The position numbers and the translations under genes were made by a program. From Cyclobacteriaceae bacterium (lineage in GTDB: Bacteria > Bacteroidota > Bacteroidia > Cytophagales > Cyclobacteriaceae): a DNA stretch of 11,329 bases. The notes beneath the pieces are model-generated. The model ran no database searches. It was not told the origin of the DNA and saw only the letters and a list, made by a program, of their open reading frames with translations. Shown here in pieces: positions 1-7,202 of this stretch. Every line of letters begins with the position of its first letter. The first letter of the stretch is position 1. The DNA lies in the NCBI GenBank assembly GCA_025358195.1, contig JANYKP010000230.1, positions 1-11,329 of the forward strand. The letters run 5' to 3'.

Positions 1-102
1 AAACGTGACCCTGCATTGATAATCAAGTCCTGGTAATTGTTTTGTTTCGTTCTACGCGTAAAGGCGATATCTACCTTGAATTAGTCCTGCCTCTTGTGGA
101 GT

Positions 103-166
103 GTTCTTTTTAAGAACAAAAATCTGGGCAATGGTGGATGCCCATTCCCCGTAGATTGCAATACGG
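103..166. repeat. Cluster of three short inverted repeats
   Basis: Three perfect short hairpins lie in tandem: GTTCTT/AAGAAC with a 3-base loop (103-117), TGGGCA/TGCCCA with an 8-base loop (125-144), and CCGTA/TACGG with an 8-base loop (149-166). None is followed by a clear T-tract on the plus strand. They could belong to a structured RNA, to the remains of a transcript end from a gene left of the window, or to chance, since 5-6 bp stems arise readily by chance. The function is not known. Confidence 0.3.
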
Positions 167-244
167 CCTACCACCTATTTCTTTGGAATAAGTGTGTTAT
201 TGATTCTGCCGCGTTTTGTCCGGACGATCTTAATTATTCAGGAC

Positions 245-262
245 ATCCGTAGTAGTACGGAT
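245..262. repeat. Perfect 7-bp inverted repeat upstream of the promoter
   Basis: ATCCGTA and TACGGAT flank a 4-base GTAG spacer. The element ends 24 bases before the -33 element of the promoter that drives the gene at 352. Its dyad symmetry and position would suit an operator, and no T-run follows, so an intrinsic terminator is unlikely. The operator role is inference from position and symmetry only. Confidence 0.3.
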
Positions 263-283
263 ATAAAATACCATTAGGAGGGT

Positions 284-340
284 ATGTTGACAGATCATGT
301 CTATTCGATACATTTGATTACCCAAAGGACTAATTACTAA
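284..340 (+). other. 18-codon open frame with a strong Shine-Dalgarno sequence (doubtful)
   Basis: An ATG at 284 opens an 18-residue frame (MLTDHVYSIHLITQRTNY) that ends with TAA at 338-340, 11 bases before the ATG at 352. AGGAGGG at 276-282 sits directly before it, but leaves a spacing of only about 2 bases, shorter than usual. The frame overlaps the promoter at 287-316, so a transcript from that promoter would not contain its start. It could be an upstream leader peptide on a longer transcript, but is more likely a chance frame. Confidence 0.15.
287..316 (+). promoter_or_regulatory. Bacteroidota-type promoter for the gene at 352
   Basis: A TTG at 287-289 is followed after exactly 19 bases by TACATTTG at 309-316. 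This is a full match to the -33 TTG / -7 TAnnTTTG pattern known for the Bacteroidota primary sigma factor, with the spacing inside the usual 17-23 range. Transcription would begin near 321-325 and give a leader of about 30 bases with no Shine-Dalgarno sequence, which is normal for this phylum. No RNA start has been measured here. Confidence 0.55.
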
Positions 341-351
341 ACAAATTATTT

Positions 352-2256
352 ATGAAATTATTACAAAAAGTAATGGTTATGCCTTTCTTGTTTATTTTGA
401 TGTGCGGCGCCATTGCAACTGCACAAGAGATAACCGCACAGTCTACCTCACCCTTAAAGCCAAAAGGTTTTATTGTAGATGTAGTCTATGGCGATGATCA
501 AAGCGTAACGCTGGTGTACTCCAACAAGATTACCAGCAAAGTTTGTAATGCGATTGAATATAAATTTGACAAGGATTTAAAATTCGTGTCACAGACCCCC
601 AAGGAAATCCCATTGGAAAAACTTAAAAAACTGAAAAACTATAAAGGAGATGAGTATGAGTGGGAAGGGATGGAATTACAAGAAGCAAAGAATAATAAAA
701 TGGAGGTGCTGAAAGTTCGGTACACTTATAAATACAGCTGGTGGAAATTGGCTTACAAGACAAACAGAAAAGTAATTGATAAATTAAAATATGAGGACGC
801 GTCAGGTAAACCGGTGACACCGATCAGTTTTGCCTACAACCCGGCTACTAAACAGATCATTTGTCTCGCCAAGCCATTCATCAAGGACAAAGTAAAGATG
901 CAATTCAGGTATAGAATAACCGGGGGTGGTTCCCTGTTTGCGGAAGACCAGCCTACTGGCCTGGCACCCTCTGCCCATAACGAATTTTATTTATTGACCT
1001 TCGACAGCAACTTAAAAAAAGTAAAAGAAGAAAAAATTTCTTTTACCGAACCCCACATTGCAAAAGTTCAATTTATAGTTCCGAAAGAAGACGAGACAGG
1101 CACTGCCAAATGGCCCCTTTCGAGGACCCTTACAACGGAAATGTACTTCAGTATGAACGGTCCCAAAACCAATCCATTCAAGATTGATTTCTCTCAGGCA
1201 GACTGGGGTTCAGCGGATTCTGAGTCATACCCATCTAAAAATATATCGAATGCCGACCAGACCTTGAGCAACGGTGAAAAAGAATACACTACTGAAAACA
1301 GTGATGTACTGATGGTTTTCAAACCGGAGAGTGCAAAAGGGGTAACGTCCAAGTTTCAGTTTATCCGCGTGAAAAATGATGGAAGCATTGCAAATAAAAC
1401 GGAGGTGGAGTCAGATATTGCTTTTGAGGATGGAACTTCCGTAAGCATGTATGATGGCGCGTTGTATTTCAGAGGAGTCATTCCGGAAGCAGGATGGCCG
1501 TCCACGGGAACCACCAAAGCACCGACGGGTAAACTGATGAAGTATGTGAATAATGCAAAGGAATGGGAAATCGCTGGCATTCCTTCTGATTATTGTTCGC
1601 TGGACATCACCGACATGAAGCTGACCAAATACTGTGGATCGAATTATAGCGGAATGGATACCCGTGTTGAAGAGCGAATTAATGAAGATATTCTTTATGT
1701 CCAGGAAAGTTCTTCCATACGGGAAACATTTGCGGTTCCCCCTGGTAAGGATTTCAAACCCAGTGAGAGTTATCGACGAGATACCGACTATGGATCCTCC
1801 CGTTTGGCTATGCTCATCGATCTGAAAGGCGGCACAATGAAGGGCTTTTATGGTATGGGGAACTCATACATAATGAACAATCCTTATAAGGATAAGCCGG
1901 AAGTAAGCGGTGTAAATAAAATAATCCTCAATAAGGACAGGACAAGTGCGTACTGGATTGGAATCAATATGTTGGGAGTAGAGAAGGTTGGAAGTGAGTG
2001 GCAGATTATGGAGTATCCCATGGTGATGAAAATCGATGTTACCAAGAGCCAAAAAGCCACCCCGGTAAAAGCACTGGGTGTTACCCTCATGCCTAATAAA
2101 AAGAACACGTTTGCGGTTGATTTCGACAAGAAATCTCCACAATACTTTCTGAACAACACATTTCCCTACATTCTTACAGCGGACAACAATGTCATCTTTA
2201 TCGGTACAGATGAAGACCAGAAAAATATCTGGTTGGCGAAAATGCCAATTGAGTAA
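352..2256 (+). CDS. Exported protein of unknown family, 634 aa
   Basis: I do not recognise this family. Residues 1-24 form a typical signal peptide: Lys2 and Lys6, a hydrophobic core at about 7-23, and an Ala-Thr-Ala/Gln cleavage-like site after 24. Cys18 does not sit in a proper lipobox because Met17 precedes it, so a lipoprotein is unlikely. No membrane segment follows, so the product should be periplasmic or secreted. The mature part is rich in beta-strand-like alternation and Tyr/Lys, and phrases of the type Phe-Asp-x-x-Leu-Lys recur (FDKDLKFV near 72-79, FDSNLKKV near 217-224), which would suit a propeller-like fold. That fold is inference. The ATG at 352 is chosen because the signal peptide starts there and a good promoter lies about 35 bases upstream. 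The next gene, for the WD40-caspase protein, has the same orientation but lies beyond a strong terminator, so the two may be related in function without sharing all transcripts. Confidence 0.85.
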   Translation: MKLLQKVMVMPFLFILMCGAIATAQEITAQSTSPLKPKGFIVDVVYGDDQSVTLVYSNKITSKVCNAIEYKFDKDLKFVSQTPKEIPLEKLKKLKNYKGDEYEWEGMELQEAKNNKMEVLKVRYTYKYSWWKLAYKTNRKVIDKLKYEDASGKPVTPISFAYNPATKQIICLAKPFIKDKVKMQFRYRITGGGSLFAEDQPTGLAPSAHNEFYLLTFDSNLKKVKEEKISFTEPHIAKVQFIVPKEDETGTAKWPLSRTLTTEMYFSMNGPKTNPFKIDFSQADWGSADSESYPSKNISNADQTLSNGEKEYTTENSDVLMVFKPESAKGVTSKFQFIRVKNDGSIANKTEVESDIAFEDGTSVSMYDGALYFRGVIPEAGWPSTGTTKAPTGKLMKYVNNAKEWEIAGIPSDYCSLDITDMKLTKYCGSNYSGMDTRVEERINEDILYVQESSSIRETFAVPPGKDFKPSESYRRDTDYGSSRLAMLIDLKGGTMKGFYGMGNSYIMNNPYKDKPEVSGVNKIILNKDRTSAYWIGINMLGVEKVGSEWQIMEYPMVMKIDVTKSQKATPVKALGVTLMPNKKNTFAVDFDKKSPQYFLNNTFPYILTADNNVIFIGTDEDQKNIWLAKMPIE

Positions 2257-2262
2257 ATTTTG
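2233..2262 (+). promoter_or_regulatory. Possible promoter for the caspase gene, upstream of the hairpin
   Basis: A TTG at 2233-2235 is followed after 19 bases by AAATTTTG at 2255-2262, one mismatch from the -7 pattern TAnnTTTG. A start near 2268 would place the hairpin at 2275-2316 inside the leader of the caspase mRNA, so the hairpin would then act as an attenuator. A second weak candidate is TATATTTT at 2307-2314, which has no good -33 partner. Both are speculative. The caspase gene needs some promoter or read-through, because no space is left after the hairpin. Confidence 0.2.
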
Positions 2263-2274
2263 AAATGAACTCCA

Positions 2275-2316
2275 ATACCCGACTGCTGTTTCATGGAGTA
2301 GTCGGGTATATTTTTT
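2275..2316 (+). terminator. Strong intrinsic terminator after the unknown exported protein gene
   Basis: ATACCCGACT at 2275-2284 pairs perfectly with AGTCGGGTAT at 2300-2309. Three further inner pairs (G-T, C-G, T-A) extend the stem to about 13 bp around a 9-base loop, and a T-rich tail (TTTTTT at 2311-2316) follows at once. It starts 19 bases after the stop codon at 2256 and ends 13 bases before the next start codon at 2330. It should end most transcripts of the upstream gene, and any read-through would lead straight into the caspase gene. Confidence 0.85.
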
Positions 2317-2329
2317 AGACCCAATCCTT

Positions 2330-5300
2330 ATGAAGATCAGTTGGATCGTTCTTTTGTTTTTACCCTTGATCCTCGGTGCTCAGCCGGTTGAATTGAGGGT
2401 ACAGACCGGTCACACAGGCTTTCCAAAAAGCATGACCCTCTCGCAAGATGGTAAGTGGATGGCTTCGGCAGGCTCGGATAAACTGATTAAACTATGGGAC
2501 GTGGCCACGGGAAGGGAGTTGCGATCATTTTTTCATGAAACACTGCTTCACCCCACTGTAGTTTCTATTGGTGCAGAAAGAAAATACATGGTATCAGCAT
2601 CATTATACGAAGTGAAACTATGGGATTTAGAAAAAAATATAGAACTGGATAATTTTTCATGCCCCCTCGTCATAAATCAGTCAACCGCCTCTTTTAGCTA
2701 TAAAGCAGTTGCGCTGAGTCCCACTGTCAATGTGTTGGCTGTCGGCAATTATGAAGAAACTGGGACGATCGGATTGCTGGAAGTACCTTCCGGTAAGCTG
2801 ATTAAAAAACTGAAAGGCCATATCGATTATTTACTTAGCCTTGATTTTAGCCCGGATGGCAAGAAGATCGTGAGTGGTGGTTTGGATAAAATCGTACGGG
2901 TCTGGGATGTTGAAAAAGGAAAAGAGCTTCATAAGCTCAATAAGCACATGGATCCTGTGTTTTCTGTTGACTATGGAAATAATGATTTAATCGCGACCAG
3001 TTCCATGTACAATAACATCACCCTTTGGGATGGTGTTTCCGGCTTGGAGAAAAGATCATTTAAGGGCCCGGACAAAAGTTTGTCGGCCAATCACGCGCAA
3101 ATTAGTCCCGATGGAAAATTTCTTATTTCCTGTGATGATACCAATTATCACCTGTGGGATATTTCAAGTGGCAAACTGCAGCATTCTATTTCTACTTTGA
3201 TGAAGGAGTTTCCTGGATTTGGCCAGCAGAACGTCGCGATGTTTTCAAATGATTCAAAATATTTTTATACCAATCTTCCGTTAATCGGCACCTATAATCT
3301 GAAGGGGACAAAAATCAGGGACTTCAAAGGACTCGAGGTGTACAACGAAGAGTTGGGTTTCGATGACAAAGGAATCTATCCGGTAGAGGCCAAACTGGCG
3401 AAGGATTATGGATTGATACGATATTGGAATATCAATAAGATCAGCACCAAAAAGATACCGGTGAACGCGGGCGAAAAAATATATTTTAGCCCTGGCGTAA
3501 AATTTATCGCCGTTGCATCCATTGCGAGCGCAGCGGGAGGTAAGGGTGACCTGGTGTCGGCCAAAAACACGAAAGTTCAGGTGTACGACGGATTGACCGG
3601 GATGAAAATCACGGAAGTAAGAGGACACACTAATGGAGTGACTTCTGTTGTTTTCAGTTCTGATAACTCCTGGATGGCTACTACAAGTACTGACAACACC
3701 ATTAGGATATGGAATGCAGCAGATTTTAAGGAACGGCTGAAGATAGAGGGTCTGCCAGTGACGTATTCTTCTGGCCTGGCAAAACTCCTCGTCTCGCCGG
3801 ATAACTCCCTGTTGTACGCGATAGGAAGTCAAGGGCCATTGCAAACGTATGAAGTAGCTTCCGGAAAGTTGGTCAACCAAATCGACCTGAAAGACGTCGG
3901 TGCAAGTCTGTTGGCCATCAGCGACAATAACCAATACCTGGCTGTCGCACACACAAAAACAGATATGAGCCGCGGCAATGTAAAGGGACAGAAGATAGGA
4001 ACCATAAGGGGCAAATCATTGGGCATGTACCAGGCTATTACGGTATACGACGTAGGTAACGGTAAAGAATTAAAGACAGTGAACACGAATGCAACCTTAT
4101 TACAAACGATGAAATTCAAACCCGGCTCAACGCGATTGGTGACCGCAGATTTTAATGGCGGACTTGCCGAGTATGACTTGCCGGGAGGGACCCTGGTGAA
4201 AGAGTACAAAGGACATCGTTCGTATATACGGTCCATTGCTTTTAACAAACAAGGGACCCTTCTGGCCAGTGGCAGTTTTGATGGGACTGTCCGCTTGTGG
4301 AATTCAAAAACAGGTGAAGAAATTGTGAGCTACATCACGACCGACTCCACCAATTTCGCTGTTGTTACCAAAGAGAATAATTATTACTGCTCAAAGGATG
4401 CCATGCAAAAAATACACTTTGTGAGCGGTGACAAAGTTTTCCTGTTCGAGCAGTATGATGTTATTTTCAACCGCCCCGACCTGGTCCTGGCAAAATTGAA
4501 CGGTTCGCCAGAGTTGATTGAAGCCTACTACAATGCATATAAGAAAAGAATTGCTAAAATGGGGTTGACCGAAGAAGACAACAAGATAATTCAGGCAAAC
4601 CCAGACCTCACGCTGAGCAAATTACCGGAGGAAGTATCGACACAAAATTCTAAAATTTCCTATTCTCTTTCCGCCACCGATCCGCAGAATAAGCTGTCGG
4701 CTATTCACGTTTTGATTAACGATGTGCCGGTCCTTGGCACAGAAGGCATATCTGTAAAAGACCTCAATCAAAGCTCCATTCAAAAGGACATTGACGTAGA
4801 ACTTACCAGCGGACAGAATTTAATAACCACGTATATAGTTAATGACAAAGGAATAGAGAGCGAACGCCAATCGTTTGAAGTATTTCTTGAAAACGAGTCG
4901 GTGAAACCGGACCTGTATTTAATTACAATCGGGGCATCTGAATACAAGGAAGCAAAGTGGAACCTGACGTATGCATCGAAGGATGCCGATGACGTCAGGA
5001 CGGTATTAAAAACAAAAAATGACTTGTTTACCAACATTTATGATTTCTCTCTATCCAATCAACATGTGACGGTTCAAAAGATCAACAGCCTGCGTGCTGA
5101 ACTGAAGAAAACAAAACCTAACGATGTAGTTGTATTATTTTATGCGGGTCACGGACTTCTGGACGAGGACCTGAATTACTACCTTGCCACCTATGATATC
5201 AATTTCAAAAACCCGCCCGAAAATGGTTTGCCCTATGATGCGCTTTCCAGCCTCCTTGATAATATTGCGGCACGGAAAAAGGTGGTCTTCATAGATGCGT

Positions 5301-5725
5301 GTCACTCGGGAGAAGTAGATAAGGAAAGTGCAACGGAATGGACTAAAACAGAAGCGGAGAAGGGTGACCTGGTTTTTCGTGCCGTAGGTGACAAAACCAT
5401 TCATGGAAAAACCGGATTGGAAAATTCATTTGAGCTGATGAAGTATTTGTTTACGGATTTGAGAAAAAACTCCGGCGCTACCATTATCTCTGCGGCAGGA
5501 GGTTTTGAGGTTGCATCGGAAAGCAAAGAATTGAAAAACGGCCTCTTCACCTTGTGTTTGCTGGAGGGCTTGAAAAACACGAAGGCCGATCTTGATAAAG
5601 ATGGAAAAATTATGCTGTCGGAGCTTAAAAATTATATGTATAAAGCAGTGCCAGCACTCACCAAAGGGATGCAGCAACCTACTTTCAGAAGTGAAAATAT
5701 CAGGGGGGATTTTAGGATCTGGTAA
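2330..5725 (+). CDS. Exported WD40 double-propeller protein with C-terminal caspase (peptidase C14) domain
   Basis: A signal peptide (1-17, ILGA/Q junction) is followed by about 13-14 WD40-like blades spanning roughly 25-668, enough for two seven-bladed propellers. The clearest blades are near 28-65, 163-200, 431-465 and 628-662, with Gly-His starts and WD, WN or YD ends; several others are degenerate. A linker (about 668-765) and a beta-sandwich-like stretch (about 766-855) lead to a caspase-like domain (about 860-1110). The catalytic His is His941 in YAGHG, and the nucleophile is Cys991 in FIDACHSGE. Asp989 occupies the position that shapes the acidic S1 pocket in metacaspases, which suggests cleavage after Arg or Lys (inference). 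Residues 1087-1098 form a canonical EF-hand loop (D-x-D-x-D-G-x-I-x-x-x-E), so calcium control is possible. WD40-caspase fusions are known in bacteria, and the propellers probably bind a partner or substrate. Being exported, this protein should act outside the cytoplasm. The ATG at 2330 is fixed by the signal peptide and the terminator just before it. Confidence 0.92.
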   Translation: MKISWIVLLFLPLILGAQPVELRVQTGHTGFPKSMTLSQDGKWMASAGSDKLIKLWDVATGRELRSFFHETLLHPTVVSIGAERKYMVSASLYEVKLWDLEKNIELDNFSCPLVINQSTASFSYKAVALSPTVNVLAVGNYEETGTIGLLEVPSGKLIKKLKGHIDYLLSLDFSPDGKKIVSGGLDKIVRVWDVEKGKELHKLNKHMDPVFSVDYGNNDLIATSSMYNNITLWDGVSGLEKRSFKGPDKSLSANHAQISPDGKFLISCDDTNYHLWDISSGKLQHSISTLMKEFPGFGQQNVAMFSNDSKYFYTNLPLIGTYNLKGTKIRDFKGLEVYNEELGFDDKGIYPVEAKLAKDYGLIRYWNINKISTKKIPVNAGEKIYFSPGVKFIAVASIASAAGGKGDLVSAKNTKVQVYDGLTGMKITEVRGHTNGVTSVVFSSDNSWMATTSTDNTIRIWNAADFKERLKIEGLPVTYSSGLAKLLVSPDNSLLYAIGSQGPLQTYEVASGKLVNQIDLKDVGASLLAISDNNQYLAVAHTKTDMSRGNVKGQKIGTIRGKSLGMYQAITVYDVGNGKELKTVNTNATLLQTMKFKPGSTRLVTADFNGGLAEYDLPGGTLVKEYKGHRSYIRSIAFNKQGTLLASGSFDGTVRLWNSKTGEEIVSYITTDSTNFAVVTKENNYYCSKDAMQKIHFVSGDKVFLFEQYDVIFNRPDLVLAKLNGSPELIEAYYNAYKKRIAKMGLTEEDNKIIQANPDLTLSKLPEEVSTQNSKISYSLSATDPQNKLSAIHVLINDVPVLGTEGISVKDLNQSSIQKDIDVELTSGQNLITTYIVNDKGIESERQSFEVFLENESVKPDLYLITIGASEYKEAKWNLTYASKDADDVRTVLKTKNDLFTNIYDFSLSNQHVTVQKINSLRAELKKTKPNDVVVLFYAGHGLLDEDLNYYLATYDINFKNPPENGLPYDALSSLLDNIAARKKVVFIDACHSGEVDKESATEWTKTEAEKGDLVFRAVGDKTIHGKTGLENSFELMKYLFTDLRKNSGATIISAAGGFEVASESKELKNGLFTLCLLEGLKNTKADLDKDGKIMLSELKNYMYKAVPALTKGMQQPTFRSENIRGDFRIW

Positions 5726-5749
5726 TACTCGTTGACCTCAGCCGAGTAT
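5725..5749. terminator. Short hairpin between convergent genes (weak terminator candidate)
   Basis: ATACTCG (5725-5731) pairs with CGAGTAT (5743-5749) across an 11-base loop. The element covers the stop codons of the caspase gene (ends 5725) and the kinase gene (ends 5738), which converge with only 12 bases between them. No T-run follows on either strand, so it fails the usual test for an intrinsic terminator. It may still serve as a bidirectional transcript end. Confidence 0.3.
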
Positions 5750-7171
5750 ATGATCCTGGCCGTTGGGAAAGCGAATGATAAAGCAACTTCCGTGACCGTT
5801 TTCACTTTCAACCTGAATGGTTCCTTTGAGCAGGCTGACAAGATCCTTAACAATGGAGAGCCCAAGTCCTGATGAGCTTTCACCGTTGGTTGGACGTGCT
5901 GACAGCTTTTGAAATTTCTGAAATAATTTACGTTGGTCCTCTGCGGTAATCCCTGGCCCCTGATCAATGATGTCGAAGCGTACATGCCGATCCTCATTCG
6001 TAACCATGATCGTAACGGTTTTGTTGGGTGGCGAAAATTTGATGGCATTGGAAATAACATTGTCAAGAATTCTTATCAACAAATCATGGTCGGTGGTGAT
6101 GGTTGTTGAATCAACCTGGTTCGAAAAAATCAATTCGATATTTTTTTTGGATGCCCATGAGCGAAAGTGATCTTCCAATTCGCTCAATACTTTTGTGACC
6201 GACAAGTCTTTGATATCCAGGTGGGTAGTACCCTGTTCAATCCGACTCAGATCCAGAAGCTCGGATATAAGTCGTTGCATGTTTTCACATGTTTCTTCCA
6301 TTAATTGGATATAGTCGAGGTGTCGTGTGGACAATGTCCCTGGTTCCAGTTTTATTACTTCCAGCAACCCAGATATTCCGGCGAGGGGGGCTTTCAGATC
6401 ATGCGTCGTAATGGCCAGGAAATGATTTTTCTCTTCGTTTAAGCGCACGAGGTTCTTGTTGGCGTCCTCCAATTCACGGGTGCGTTCTTTTACCTTTTGC
6501 TCCAGTTGTTGATTAAGTTGTTGAAGCTCAACCAGCAATCGCTTATTGTCTTTTTCTTTGGCGGCAATTGTAATCAAGGCTGCCAGTGATGTAATGCCAA
6601 TCAAAGCGAAACTTGAGAATCGTATCACGTCGTTTATAAAATAGCGTTGTTCCAGGTTTTCGCTGCGTTCTTTGAGTAAGGCTTGTTCATTTTGAGTAAA
6701 ATTTGTTGTCCAAAAGAGAATGCTGTCCATGCGCGCTTTCGCGATTTTCATCCCTGCAAAGTGCGAAGCACTATCGCGTCCAACGCTTTTTAGAATCAAT
6801 AAACTCTCTTCAAGGTGAGATTTTTTCCGGTCGACCAGCGGCGTAATTCTCTCTTGTAATATCTGTAGCTGTTGTTGGTTTCCTTTTACCAGGGACGTAA
6901 GGGTATCAATATCATGATCGATGTCCATCAAGGCCTCACGATAAGGCTGAAGAAAAGTAGTGTCGGCGGTGATCAGGTATCCGCGGTGACCAATTTCCAT
7001 GTCTTTGAGCAGGGAAATGAGTCGGGTAGAAGCCTGTATTACCTTGTAGGTGTGGATGACCAACGCAATCGACTCTTTTTTTTGCTGAACATTCAGGTAT
7101 GTGATCACCGCGCTCACGACCGTGAGGAGTATTGACAAGATGAGCAGGGACCGTACACCGATTGCTTTCAC
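5738..7171 (-). CDS. CHASE3-type sensor histidine kinase
   Basis: This is a membrane-bound sensor kinase that should autophosphorylate on a histidine and pass the phosphate to a response regulator. Transmembrane segment 1 is near 7-27 and segment 2 near 184-204. The extracytoplasmic part between them resembles CHASE3, including GHRGYLIT at 61-68. A coiled-coil signalling helix covers about 208-250. The HisKA domain carries His257 in TTHDLKAPL. The ATP-binding domain has an N box (Asn371 and Asn375), G1 (DQGPG, 403-407), an F box (LFQKF, 416-420) and G2 (GLGL, 435-438), so all boxes needed for activity are present. There is no receiver domain. The start is GTG at 7171: no in-frame ATG lies upstream, and the first internal Met falls after segment 1. 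The outer-membrane barrel gene ends 31 bases upstream on the same strand, so co-transcription is likely. The signal it senses is unknown. Confidence 0.93.
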   Translation of the reverse strand: MKAIGVRSLLILSILLTVVSAVITYLNVQQKKESIALVIHTYKVIQASTRLISLLKDMEIGHRGYLITADTTFLQPYREALMDIDHDIDTLTSLVKGNQQQLQILQERITPLVDRKKSHLEESLLILKSVGRDSASHFAGMKIAKARMDSILFWTTNFTQNEQALLKERSENLEQRYFINDVIRFSSFALIGITSLAALITIAAKEKDNKRLLVELQQLNQQLEQKVKERTRELEDANKNLVRLNEEKNHFLAITTHDLKAPLAGISGLLEVIKLEPGTLSTRHLDYIQLMEETCENMQRLISELLDLSRIEQGTTHLDIKDLSVTKVLSELEDHFRSWASKKNIELIFSNQVDSTTITTDHDLLIRILDNVISNAIKFSPPNKTVTIMVTNEDRHVRFDIIDQGPGITAEDQRKLFQKFQKLSARPTNGESSSGLGLSIVKDLVSLLKGTIQVESENGHGSCFIIRFPNGQDHILG

Positions 7172-7202
7172 GTTTTCAACAAGATAGCATTATGAAAAGT
7201 TA

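Larger units (their letters stand above)
1..351. other. Intergenic region with no convincing gene
   Basis: All three plus frames meet a stop within the first 36 bases and all three minus frames meet stops within the first 83, so no gene reaches in from the left edge beyond a very short tail. The region holds four short inverted repeats (103-117, 125-144, 149-166, 245-262), a Bacteroidota-type promoter at 287-316 and one tiny open frame at 284-340. No tRNA-like fold or CRISPR pattern was seen. Confidence 0.7.

Noticed and set aside
352..426. Lipoprotein signal (Cys18) in the unknown exported protein
   Set aside because: Met17 at the -1 place and the ATAQ junction at residue 24 fit ordinary signal peptidase I better.
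3281..3952. A 223-codon antisense open frame inside the caspase gene
   Set aside because: It lies fully opposite the WD40 blades, has no domain pattern or signal peptide, and the plus-strand protein is clearly real. Such frames arise by chance opposite long genes.
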